Below, one piece after another: positions 15,598 to 26,547 of a DNA stretch of 64,000 nt. The position numbers and the translations under genes were made by a program. Origin of the DNA: Pipra filicauda. Its lineage: Eukaryota; Chordata; Aves; Passeriformes; Pipridae. The stretch is from positions 3,534,001 to 3,598,000 of the forward strand of contig NW_024104421.1 of the NCBI RefSeq assembly GCF_003945595.2, given 5' to 3'. Below the pieces are notes generated by a model. That model did no database searches. It was not told where the DNA came from and worked only from the letters and a program-made list of their open reading frames with translations. Numbering within the stretch: the stretch's first letter is position 1; every line of letters begins with the position of its first letter.

Positions 15598-15610
15598 CCC
15601 CCCCCCCCCC
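15598..15610. repeat. C13 homopolymer
   Basis: Thirteen consecutive C follow a CCACCCT lead-in. This is a G13 run in the ERC1 transcript sense. Length is subject to sequencing error. Confidence 0.9.
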
Positions 15611-15846
15611 AACTCTCAAGGCAGTCAAATTTATAGCTCAATAAAATTTTTTATTAAAAATAAAAAGTGTGGCTTTTAAGTACTGTAGTCTTCCAACATC
15701 CTTACGCCAGGTCTAGATCAGACTGCTGTAGCGGAATATGAAGCTGGGGAGGCTTGGCCCACTTTATACAGCACTCCTAAGTTAGAATTTCAAGATCTAA
15801 GCCACCTCTTTCCATTTTGTAACAGCTGTTTTTCTATCCTTTCATT

Positions 15847-15906
15847 AAAAAAAAAAAAAAAGGAAAGGAAAGAGAGCAGCGTAGAATAGTTAAATAAATA
15901 AATAAT
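15847..15906. repeat. A15 run followed by (TAAA)n microsatellite
   Basis: A15 (15847-15861) is followed by purine-rich GGAAAGGAAAGAGAG and, at about 15890-15904, a short TAAA-unit repeat. A similar A-run with AAAT units is at about 13830-13851. These are simple sequence only. Confidence 0.75.
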
Positions 15907-16694
15907 GGCTCACAAAACCACAGTGGAGGAACCACTGCTGGTCCTGCCAATAAAAATGTTCCTTCTCTTCAGGGCTGGCTAAACAACTGAAAGTGTTTCT
16001 AATGAACTGCTGGCAGCACTATCCATCATTGCACTAAACGGATTCATGTCTCCCTAAACTAAGGATAACTATTTATCTATAATGCACAGTCAGAAATTAG
16101 GAAGTATTTAAGCCTTAGAAGTCTAATTCCTCACTTGTCCCTACCTCCTCAAAGTTCAGTTTTATCCAGGTCTTCTTATGCAAAGATGATGAGAGAATTC
16201 TGACTGATAGAGAGCTTCAAATTATTCCAGTGTTAATGAACCATCCACATTAGTCTGAAAAATACTTGAGCAGAACAGACCTCTGCAGTCTGATTTTACC
16301 ATTACAAACACCTGACATTATGTTTATCTCTTCTCTCTTATTTTTTTGTCATTTACTATACTGACTTGCACCTAACCTTAGTTATAGGCTGCTCAAAGCA
16401 AGATGACACATTAATAAAATAACTGAGTCCCAACAGTTGTTTGAAGGACTTCTGAAGATGCTGTTGTGCAAATAATAGTAGTCTACTGTGAACAATCACA
16501 AGGAAGAAATGGTTTTGACCTCTAGTGGAAATGTGACAGTCATGTTCAGAAGTAAATTCTGAAGGCTCAACCGACTACAGATCAGTCAGATCTGTAATGT
16601 TCATGCAGTGGCTGTCTTTAGAACACCAGGGATCAGAAAAGAATTCAGAGATCTCAATAAAACATGCCTACAAATAATGGAAGAAGACACTTAC

Positions 16695-16855
16695 TTCATT
16701 TCCAGGACTTCCTCCAAATGTTTCCTTCTTTCAGCTCGTAGGTTGGTCAAATGGGTTTCCTTCTCAGCCAAAGACTGTTGTGTAGAGGACAATTTTGCTT
16801 TCATTGACTCCAGCTCCTGCTTAACCTTCTCCATGGCCATCATCAGCTCTTCTAC
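16695..16855 (-). CDS. ERC1: ERC1 (ELKS/CAST2) internal exon C, coiled-coil segment
   Basis: This is the most downstream ERC1 exon in the window, 161 bp: 53 codons plus two bases of the next. The peptide starts VEELMMAMEKVKQELESMKA, continues KLSSTQQSLAEKETHLTNLR and ends AERRKHLEEVLEM. The last two bases (AA) start a Lys codon completed in the next exon, outside the window. The acceptor is GTTTTAG at 16856 with a strong pyrimidine tract (TTTCTCTCCTCCTGTC) upstream; the donor is the consensus GTAAGT at 16694. The segment around MAMEKVKQELESMKAKLSS and LTNLRAERRKHLEE fits my recollection of ERC1. ERC2 has a different residue pattern there (for example a NALEKTRQELDATKARL-like stretch), so I favour ERC1. 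The segment forms part of the long parallel coiled coil that builds the scaffold. The antisense frame open across 16608-16859 is a shadow of this exon. Confidence 0.93.
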
Positions 16856-19800
16856 CTAAAACATTTTTGGAGCAGACAGGAGGAGAGAAAAATAGTGTAA
16901 TGTGATCAACTGGACTTTACTAAATGTCACAACTAAATTGGAGCACACAGGTTACCAGTGCATGTATGCTGCACAACACTTCTGTAGGCTGGAAGCATCA
17001 TCTAGTGCTGTGGACAGAATGTCTGTACTTGACTGAAGCAACATTACAGCCTGTGAATTAAATTAGTTTGGTCATTGGAATGTTACTATTACAATAGAAA
17101 TCTTCAACTCTTCTGCGTTTCTGTTTTAGAAAACGTACCCCAAGGATAAGAGGATGACCTGTATATGTTAAAATTGGCCCACAGAAAGGCAAGGTATTAA
17201 ATGAAACCCATTGATAATACACCAAAACAATAAAAAACTTCCATTGTAAATGATGCCTAAAGAGAAACTACATATGCACTTCAAGAATAAAGGTATTGTT
17301 TCCAAAATAGGGAGAGGACTGGGTTCCCATGAAGATGTAAGTAAGGCTACTTCCCTCAAAATACCATTTGAACAATGCTTATAGGCACATGTTGTGATTT
17401 AGCAACATAAGACATTCAAAGAGTTGCTGATGGCAGAGAAGTACAGCAGAACATTGCTGATATCTCCAGCAAATTAGGAAAGATTCAGAATTAACATGAT
17501 TGTAAAGTCTAGCATAGATTTTACACAGATGAACAGTACTTTTGTTTTGCACTTGGAACAAGTTCTGTCTTGGCTAAAATTTATGATAATTAACATGCAA
17601 AACCACAATAAATGCTTAAGTCTAACTACATGTAGCATTCAAAAACCTCTGGATGTGCTTTTATAATTTTATATATTTTATATAATTTTATAACACATTA
17701 CTTTCACTGACTTCTTCAAAACAGGTTTTCTCTTCCTATCACAACCAAGTGTTCATAACCAGTTTTATAATGTGCTTCAAATGGGAGAAGCTCAGATGCT
17801 ACTGATGCACATAATCAAACATTCGTATAAATTTAGTATGACAACACAGCACTGCATTGCCTTTATACCCCTGCATAACAAGCAACTTGTGATCCATCCT
17901 GGAAGTGAATCATTGAAATTATATTAAGCCAAATTTCTAATTACATGTTTTCATAAAAGGAGCTGGGCATGTCATTTGCTATGTAAGTGCTGGAGGAGGG
18001 AAGGTATGTAACATACTTTAATAAATCCTGTACTCCTAAAGGCAGAGCTAAAATGGATAATAAGATTGGTTTTCATCCTCAATCAGTGACAGAGCATGAA
18101 AAATTGCAATTCAGAATTAGCAGATTTATAAAAATCTAGCACAGACATTGTGCAGTGTTTACTGTAGAAAGCCTATCTACTTCCACCCAAATACAGCTGC
18201 CAAAAGGATTCTTCTTGTGCTCAGCAAACTAAAAAAAAAAGAATAAATTAAAATATGTGATTATCAAAAACTATTCAAGATGTACAGCGAAAAATTCATC
18301 TCACAATCAACAGACCAAAGCAGAATTTCAGTGACGCAGAATCCAAACTGGTGACCATGGATATATTAACCAAACTTTCCCTGTTTTATTAGTGTGCAAA
18401 ACAAGATCAGAAACTGTTAATTTTTAAAACAAAGAGAAAACTCCATAAAATGAAATAGAGAAAATACATCAGAAAAGAATGCAAAGAAGAACTGCAGAAA
18501 TAATGAATAGCAAAAATACTACTAGGATGGAAACTGGTTCTTAGAAAGAGAAAAGTCACAACGTGGTGGGGAAGTAAAGGTGTACTTGTGTATCAATTTC
18601 TAGAATATCAGCTTCTGCTTCCTTTGGGTGGATCAGCATTACCCACATAAACATTTCCCTTTAAACTTAGAAGAAAAAGGTATGCCAACTATAAACCCTT
18701 TAGCTTATAACAGAAAACCACCTCAAATCAACAAGCCCCCAGCCAACTGCAACAATCAAAATGGTCTGTGTCAATTTGTCAGCTGCCAAGATAAAACAAT
18801 CTGTGAAGCAGCATCTTCTCTGTAATCAGGTCTGAAATATTTCTGACATCCTTCCCTCCCTTCCCAGCCACCAGAGTCTGTGATGCTGACACTGAAGGAC
18901 TGCTTTGCTCGATGCAGATCCGTAGCGTGACAACTCTGCTGCTAAGAAGACACAAGCAGACCAGAGACTGATGTCTAGGCCAAGGCTCCCAGTGAGAGGT
19001 GGCAAAGGCTAACTCTGCAGGAGTACTTTGTAGTGGTGGTTATTGCAGGTACTTAATCTTTTTCTCGTTGCTCTGCTTGCTAACTCTTTTAATTCTAAGG
19101 TTGTATTCTCTATTTTTGCAGGCTAACGGAGAATTGATCTAATCACGTATTAGGAACGGCTGGAATGCAAGGAGCTTTTAAACTGTGCCAACAACTTAGT
19201 TTACAGAACTGTCATTACCTTCCATCCTCTCCAGCAAGTACCATTTGTCACGCAATTTACTAAAGACAAAGTTCACCAAAACAGTGATGACTGCATTCAC
19301 AGTAAAGACTTCATTGTTCAGGTTCATCAGGTTATGGATATTCCATGGGTCTGTTTCAATTAAACTTCTACAAAACAAAACATTTTATTTGGCAGCTTAT
19401 GAATCTTAGCGCAGACCTGTCTGTACATGTCCCAGTAAGCAGCCCTGTGAGAAATGATACAGGAATACTCACTGGAAGCAAACTGCTTGCAAAGCACATC
19501 TAATTTAGCCTATATAAAAAACCTTCAAATCTACCCTTGATTTTTTTTTTCCTGAGGGCAGCTAATTGTATAATAAAGAATAAATATTTGCCAAAACCAG
19601 AGATCTTGGCATGCTGAGACGTTTTCAGAGACATGCTGTTGACATTTGCAATTTAACTGCAGGTAAGCTTGTGCCCTGCCAGCTATAACTAGAAAGTCTC
19701 CATCTCAGAAGGTGTGAAGAGTAGACTCTAGCTCCTCTTTTCTCTTTGCTCAAATGACAGCATATAAAGCAAAGTATATCTTTGACTATCTATGACTTAG

Positions 19801-21226
19801 CTGTGATTCAGTTCTCTGTAGACAGGCCAGAAAGGTCTTCATGTATTCTGAGCAGAGAACTTGAATGGAGACTCTTTTTTCATTGCTTTGGGGCCTTAAG
19901 TGACATGACATAACCAGGTGGCAGCTTATCCTTAAGGAAGAACATCAAGCTGAAATAAGTTTCCATTAGAGGATAGGGCTCCCAGGAGACTGAACAAACT
20001 ATGCCAATTAGACCTGTATTCGCAGCAGCAGAAAAGGGAAATATCAAGATAGGACAAATTTTTTACATAGTATTACATCTCCTTCCTTAGGAAGCATGAA
20101 ATCAAGACAAAGAAAAACACCAATACAACAGGAGAAGTTTATCTACCATGTATTTGGATCTAATGACAAAAAAATGAAGCCCTTTTCAGAAGCCTATCTA
20201 CCATCTTAACATCCCTGTTCCTACAAACTGTAATTTCAGGCTCCTCTGATGCAACTCTAAATCAAAAAACAGGCTTTTGCACAGACATGTAGATACCACA
20301 TTAAATATGTAGTTGTTCCAGTAAACTTTTCTGGCCATTGGGTAATGTGAAGCCAAGGACTTGCAAAGAGCTTGGTCAAGTTCCCCAAAAGCCAGTAAAA
20401 AGACAGCAAAACTGAGAAAGGGACTGGATATGCAAAATATTACTGAGTCTGAAAATCCTACTAATCACTGGATTAGCCCTTGGAATGATTACTGACAAAG
20501 ACTGCAGTACCTAAGGCACAAGACAGACAAGTTAGTGGAGCCTCAGCATCCCCAAACACTTCAGTCTGTTTAAATTACAATGTAGTGGCAGCTACCTTTT
20601 TCCATTCCATTGTGAACTTTCCCCAGTGATGAAGGATCACCTGAAGATATCTTTTCTACTGCACTGGAAATAGAAAAAGGCTTCCATAGCCCTCTCAGGA
20701 AGATAGTTCTGGAGTCTAATTTTCTGCTCAAAGAAGCAGAGCAATTCTGGGTCATCATTCAAGTAACAAATGCATCATGAATGCTGGTAATACAGTGTAA
20801 TTCACTACATCAGTACGGTGCAACTATAAAGAGGCAATGGACAAAATCATCAGTATGGAGAAAAAAAAAAGAGTAAAATGCTACACACTTGAAAAAACAC
20901 CTGAAGAGGCAGAGGATCTGTTCTGAAATGGTGACCCCTGCAATCCATGTTTATATGCTACGTGTTTACCAAGAATGAGGAAAAGGCTAAAGAATGCCCT
21001 CCACAGACACCACAAAAGAAATGTTTCCAGTCTCAAGTGACAGGACATAAATGTACCCAAAGTTCATATGTATATGATTGGCTTGAATAACCTTTATAAA
21101 AGACAGCAAATCACTGGTACACTACATAAAAGATATTTTATGTTAATGTTAGAGAAGGCTTTTCCTCACCTGTAGATCAGCAATCTTTGCAGAAAAGACT
21201 GCATAGCCTTTTTATTTTTCATTTTT

Positions 21227-21450
21227 TCATAGAATGCTTTGTCTGGGCTGGAAGAGACCTTTAAATACCACCTAGGCCAACACTCCTGCCATGCCTTTCA
21301 CTAGATTAGGTTGCTCAAAGCCCCATTCAACCCAACCTTGAACACTTCCAATGACGTGACATCCACAACTTCTCAGGGCAATCTGTTCCAATGTCTCACC
21401 ACGCTCATTGTAAAGAACTTCTTCCCTACATCCACTCTAAACTGAAGTTT
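21227..21450 (-). mobile_element. CR1 LINE 3' fragment, antisense to window
   Basis: The plus strand begins TCATAGAATG (reverse of the CR1 tail), then GGCTGGAAGAGACCTTTAAA, TAGATTAGGTTGCTCAAAGC, CCTTGAACACTTCCA, CATCCACAACTTCTCAGGGC, AATCTGTTCCAATGTCTCAC and GTAAAGAACTTCTTCCCTAC. This is the standard avian CR1 3' UTR and ORF2 end in reverse. It is about 225 bp, 5'-truncated, with no coding capacity, and lies in the same orientation as ERC1. Confidence 0.92.
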
Positions 21451-23509
21451 CAACCATCCAGATAGTCCAAGGCATCTATTAGTCTTGTTATTTTTCCTTC
21501 CTCATAATTTTTTTCTTTTGATTAGGCACAAAAGATTACACATCAATGCATAATTAAAATTCTCAGAGGGCATGGAAAAGGAATTTGACTGTTTCACTAA
21601 GAAACCTACACCTAAACTGGAAATACCACAATTTATGTGTAGTAAAATATGGGAATTGTTTAATTATGTGCCTGGAAACAGACACATTTTTATGTTTCTC
21701 ATTGAAGGAAAGAAATTCTAATTCTTTCAATATACATACAGACATAGCAGGCTATGGGATAGCTGTTTATATTCATTATTGTGTCTCAAAAGTTCCATGT
21801 AGAATACAAAATGATGCAATTTTAGAGAATACAGATACAAATACCAACACAAACAAGTCATTTTCCACGATCATTGTATAAATCAATCACTAGAGATCTT
21901 CATTTCAAAACCACCTCAGCAGGCTAACTTGTATATTTAAAATTATTGGCTTTCTAAACATAGACCTCTCTTGTATAAACAAGAAATTAGCATTACGAGA
22001 CAAAATGTACTAGAAATCTGTACTTTTGCCCAAAACTAACTAGGCCAGCAAAACAAAAAGTCTTGCAATTAAAAGTCAGTAGAAAGAATGTTACAAGGAC
22101 TGAAAAAAATAATAAACATTTCTCAAAGTGTCACTCTCTCAGACGACAGTCTCCTACTTTTCTACTGCTTCTGAGTTTTGAAACTATTTTTCATTTCATT
22201 GTGTACATTGCTGAAATGATAAAGGGACTGCAAATTTCTGCATTATCTTTTACTTAGTTTTACTGATTAGACTTCAGAAAATGAAAAGAATTAGACATGA
22301 AAAGAAAGACAAAGACAAGAGTTCTGGCTCAGTGTAAACTTGTTTGGATCCCAGAAAAATTTCCTAGAACAGATGTTAAGACATGGAAAAAGCACAGGCC
22401 AGACTTGGGACTTAAGCATGTAATTTAACTGCCTCAAGTAACATATTACAAGGGAGAAAGCATTGAGTCTGACATAACTTGGACTGCCAGCAGGACCAGA
22501 TGGTTTGCTTAAATCACAAGCTAATAAACCTTTACACAAAATAAGAGGGAAATGAATTATGGTTTCATCATAGCCCCGTTTTCGTTAAAGCAGTAGGGTG
22601 GCTTTAAGGTACTCTTAAAGACTATATCCAAGACACTTAACTAAATTCTTGGCTATTCTGAATTGAGGGAACAACTTTCAAATTCCTATAGACACTGGGA
22701 AAGCTGTTAGGCACAGCTTTTTGAGAACTAAAAATATTGAAGAAAAATGAGAGAAATCAGTAAACAAATAACAAGAAAAATCTTCCTCTCCCTCAGCAAC
22801 ATTAAAATGTTATTTCTGATTTGTGAGGTAAGGACAGTCCTCAATCAAGAGAGCAGCTGCAAGCTCTGCCCCACTGGCAGCAGAAGGGTGTGAAGCAGAA
22901 TGGCTCTGCCCCACCACACAGGCTGGAGCTCTGGCTTCAATTCACCCCCCTCTTATTCACCACCAGTGCACAGTATGCACATACCTGTGGGTGGACAGAG
23001 GACAATGCATCCTGGCTTCTGGCCTCTCCACCGTGACAATGTGACCACCACTAATCCTTCTGAAGCAGATACATAGGGAGATTAGATCCTTTACCTCCCT
23101 CTTTATTCTGTGATTGCAGGCACCATAAAGATACACTAAGTGAAAAGCAGTTCACCTAAAAGACAGTGTTCTTCCCTACACTATACATAACACCCTATAT
23201 AACTGCTTCACTTGTTCTGTGAGGTTGCTGTTAATGAATATTGCCATAAGATCCTGTGCAGACAAGTGAAAAACTTCTCTTTTCTTCACGACTCGGAATT
23301 CCTTAGTTGGACATCCTACCTAAAGACACTCAGAAACAAACACAGCAGAATAGTGTGCAATAATGAAGATGTTTCTATACATCACATTTAGCCCCATCTC
23401 AAAGAGGATGCAAGATTTACAGAACCCCTTTTGGCAAGGTCAGCTGTGTACAGCAGTAGAGGACTGTGGCAGACTGCACACTGAGAAGGAGTTCTGTTTT
23501 GTTCACAGT

Positions 23510-23524
23510 AAAGAAGGGAGGGAG
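23510..23524 (+). other. Polypurine tract next to the LTR
   Basis: AAAGAAGGGAGGGAG abuts the TG of the putative LTR at 23525. A purine run directly 5' of an LTR primes plus-strand synthesis in retroelements. Its position is what marks the LTR as a 3' copy rather than a solo one. A chance purine run is possible, as such runs are not rare here. Confidence 0.55.
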
Positions 23525-23773
23525 TGTTGAAACTGTGAAAATGGCTGGTGGATTACGAGCTCTCCAGATAAATGGCAGGGCCTTTTGATTATCTGTAATA
23601 TACAGCAGTAATTTTAGGGATGAAATCTGTGTTTCTTTATATTAGCGTGTGGCTTTCTTGAGTCTTTGTGCCTTTAGTTTTTAGACAGTTAGGATTTTGT
23701 ACACTCAGCATCCCTAATAAAATAGAGTGTCTTGGTGGCTTAACAGGACTGGTGCCACTGTTCTGCTCTTACA
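23525..23773 (+). mobile_element. Probable ERV LTR (3' or solo), about 249 bp
   Basis: Seen: the segment opens with TGTTGAAACTG immediately after a purine run and closes with TTACA, giving TGT...ACA ends. Internally there is a TATA-like CTTTATATTA at 23634-23643 and a polyadenylation signal AATAAA at 23716-23721, followed by a GT-containing stretch (GTGTCTTGGTGG). This order (U3, TATA, AATAAA, short U5) is that of a retroviral LTR in plus orientation, antisense to ERC1. The flanking polypurine tract suggests it is a 3' LTR with at least some internal sequence to its left. I infer a gammaretro-like or ERVL-type avian element but cannot name the family. No gag, pol or env frame is visible nearby, and no matching second LTR was seen. 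Confidence 0.6.
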
Positions 23774-26404
23774 TTATTAAATGAGAAAAAGGAGAGGGAA
23801 AAGATAAAGAGAGAGAACAAAAGCCTATGGTCTGAAAACCTGCAGGATACTGCAGATGAATGCAATTTTTCTTATCTCTGTGAAAGTGAGATACTTAAAC
23901 AGCTGATGTCTCTTATTTCCATGAGCTGGTCTCAACAAAAACTTCCATTATAAAAAAAGAATCTGATAATGAAGAGGAGTTAATGCTCTGTATTGCTCCT
24001 TACTGTCTCCACAGATGGCTCTGGGCAATGAGGAGCACTAATACTGGACTGATCAGGTATCTGACATTACCATGTTACTCCTGCAGAAGCCACAGAAACA
24101 TTAACAAAGGAGTCTCTGTCAAGGGGTGCATTACTTGAGTATCAATTGAGTGCTTTTGCTCATACTCTGGGAGCACTGAGCTTTTGTATGAAGAAAGAGG
24201 AATCAGGATTCACAGATGTTTGGAAAAGAGAAAACTCCTGAGCCGCCAGACTTCAGGACTCCATAAGTCACAGCTGTGTTCTGTTAGGATGTTTGGAGGT
24301 AGCTTTGACAGTTGCATTTCCTAAATGTGGGCCATAACCCATACAAATAAGCAACAGCCTACTGCTGGGACAAGAGCTCTTGAGAAGGAAACAATAATTG
24401 TCTCTGCTTAACACATATGAAATATTTGAGTCAGGCCTGGGGAAAAAAAATTGAAAACTGAATTCTGATTTCTACTGAGGAAAGAAATCTGTTTTAGTCA
24501 CTGGTATCTGACAACTGTAACAAGTTACAATTCTATTTCTCCATTTCCCTCAAGTGAAACCATTATCCAACCAAACATTCTCATTATGCTTTTCAACCCT
24601 AGCAACCATACCAAAGGAAGCTGTCCTGTTTCACTTTACATTGACCTATAGTCTTAGGAAACTGTCTTGTGTTTATCTTCCATGGTTAGCAATGAGTCTC
24701 TCCCACTCTTTGGGAACACAGCAGTAATCACAGTACACGATCTTGAAAAAAAAAATCTGGATTTTGATCACCTTCTAAAAATCTCTACAGAGGCAGAGAC
24801 ACTAGGATATAGCACATTAAGCACAGCTCTGCACACACTCATTTAGCACAATTTATTACATCCAAACAAAGTTCTCTAGAACTATGGATAACCCATGATA
24901 CTCCAGCTACAACTCTAAACGTGGCCATCTTCAAATTAACGTGCCCTTTCTTAGGTTACATCTACCCTGTGACTGCTGCTAAGGTAGAAGTCATACTAAT
25001 TGCCCAGGGATTTCAGCACTTTTTTACCAGCCCTCTGTAGACTATGCTGATTTCCATTTTGCTGCATTTTAGACAGTTTTAGGTTAACCAGGATATGTCA
25101 CTATGGCAGACAGTTTAGACATAACTGAATAATATTCAAAGTAAATATTTAATGCTGTGCTACATAGCACAGCAAAGACTGTCAATTTATATAGCATAGA
25201 TTGATTCTGCAAAGAGAAAAATTCTGGGATGATGTATTAACTCACTACAAGGAGTGAAAAACGTTATGCTAATTCCACATACAACTTTAACACCCTTTTC
25301 CCAAAAGACATTAAGGATCATGAACACAAATATATGAAAGCACATGCATTGCCATGTGAAGGATGAACATGTTGCTAACTGAAGAAGCACAGTCTCGCTG
25401 GCAAGCTCAGGAAAGTTTCCACCTCTATGAACTCGTGGAAGCAAATCTTTAGCATTGTAGTTAACAGAAAGCAAACAGCAGAACCTAACCACAATAAATA
25501 AAAAGCAATTCCACTACATGGAACCCAGGCTGAAATTCAGTGAAGGGTTTGAAGGAATCCAATGGTAAACAGCAGTACAGCAAAGTCTGGAAGCTTTTGT
25601 GTGAATATGAAACATTTCAAAAGAAGGGCATCCTCAGTTTAATGAACCTGAAGTTTGTAATTTTTCTGTGTTTTTCTGTATAGGAGAAAGGTACAGGAAG
25701 GAATACAATTTCTTTTCTTGTACTTCATGGATTTTGGGGAAAAAAATCAATTATGTCAGAAAAAGAGTATATGTTTTTCAATTTATGAATCTAACGTTGA
25801 AGCCTAATTAACTTTTCTAATGCACTCATCTATGTACTATTGTATCACACTTGCATTTAAGATCACAGTTAAGCAATGCAATTGGAAAGGAAATTTAAAA
25901 TGAGAAAAGCACAGCACTAGCTTAAACAAATATTAACACAAATATTTGCTTGGGTCTTACAATTTCAAGCAAGCATTAATGTAACCAAATCTGCAAGAAT
26001 TTGATTTTCTCCTGAGCCACCATAAATAAAATACTGTCTAGAGGTAGGTGCTTGAAAAAATAATATAACAGTCAGAGAGATGCCAAGATAGACCTTTGTC
26101 TGGAAAACTCGACTATAATAAAAGACATAATGTGAAATTGGTATTTATCTATTAAACAATAAAAAGGGATAAAAATCCAGACAAAAGGATCTTAAAGTCA
26201 GCATTTGCACCAAATTTATATATAATGGTTTCCATCAGTATTTCTCATTTCATTAAATGAAAAGGTGACTTACATGGAGAAATGCTCAATGTATATTTTG
26301 CACAGAGGTTAATTATCCTTTCAGTGTTTCCAATTCTCTTGAAAGTCATCAAATTTTGACTATTTTGCAACCTTAAATGAGAGCAACAAATGAAACAAAA
26401 ACAA

Positions 26405-26547
26405 AGTCACCATCCCTGAAGGAATTTAAAAGACAGGTAGATGTGGTGCTTAGAGACATGCTTTAGTGGTGGGCTTGGCAGTGCTGGGTTAATGGTTGGA
26501 CTCGATGATCTTAGAGGTCTTTTCCAACCTAAACAATTCTATGATTT
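26405..26547 (+). mobile_element. CR1 LINE 3' end, plus orientation
   Basis: A 5'-truncated CR1 copy of about 143 bp. It starts near CACCATCCCTGAAGGAATTT, runs through AGGTAGATGTGGTGCTTAGA and TGGACTCGATGATCTTAGAG, then GTCTTTTCCAACC, and ends with a single AATTCTATGATT tail unit. Orientation is plus, opposite to ERC1. The 129-codon plus-strand frame at 26441-26830 begins inside this element and is not a gene. Confidence 0.88.

Larger units (their letters stand above)
1..16694 (-). other. ERC1: ERC1 intron downstream of exon C (partial)
   Basis: This is the 5' part of the next intron, beginning with the consensus donor GTAAGT at 16694 and running off the window. The next coding exon should begin by completing the Lys codon and read into a QEALLAAISEKDANIALLEL-like peptide. 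I searched the minus strand for it and did not find it, so this intron exceeds 16.6 kb. It holds a possible CR1 scrap near 8188, short tandem repeats at 3965-4027 and 14736-14780, a C13 run at 15598-15610 and an A15 run at 15847-15861. I see nothing else nameable. Short frames such as 1065-1325 and 13669-13980 have no recognisable content. Confidence 0.85.

Noticed and set aside
16608..16859. 83-codon plus-strand open frame over exon C
   Set aside because: It is the antisense shadow of the ERC1 exon, whose minus-strand peptide and splice sites are clear.
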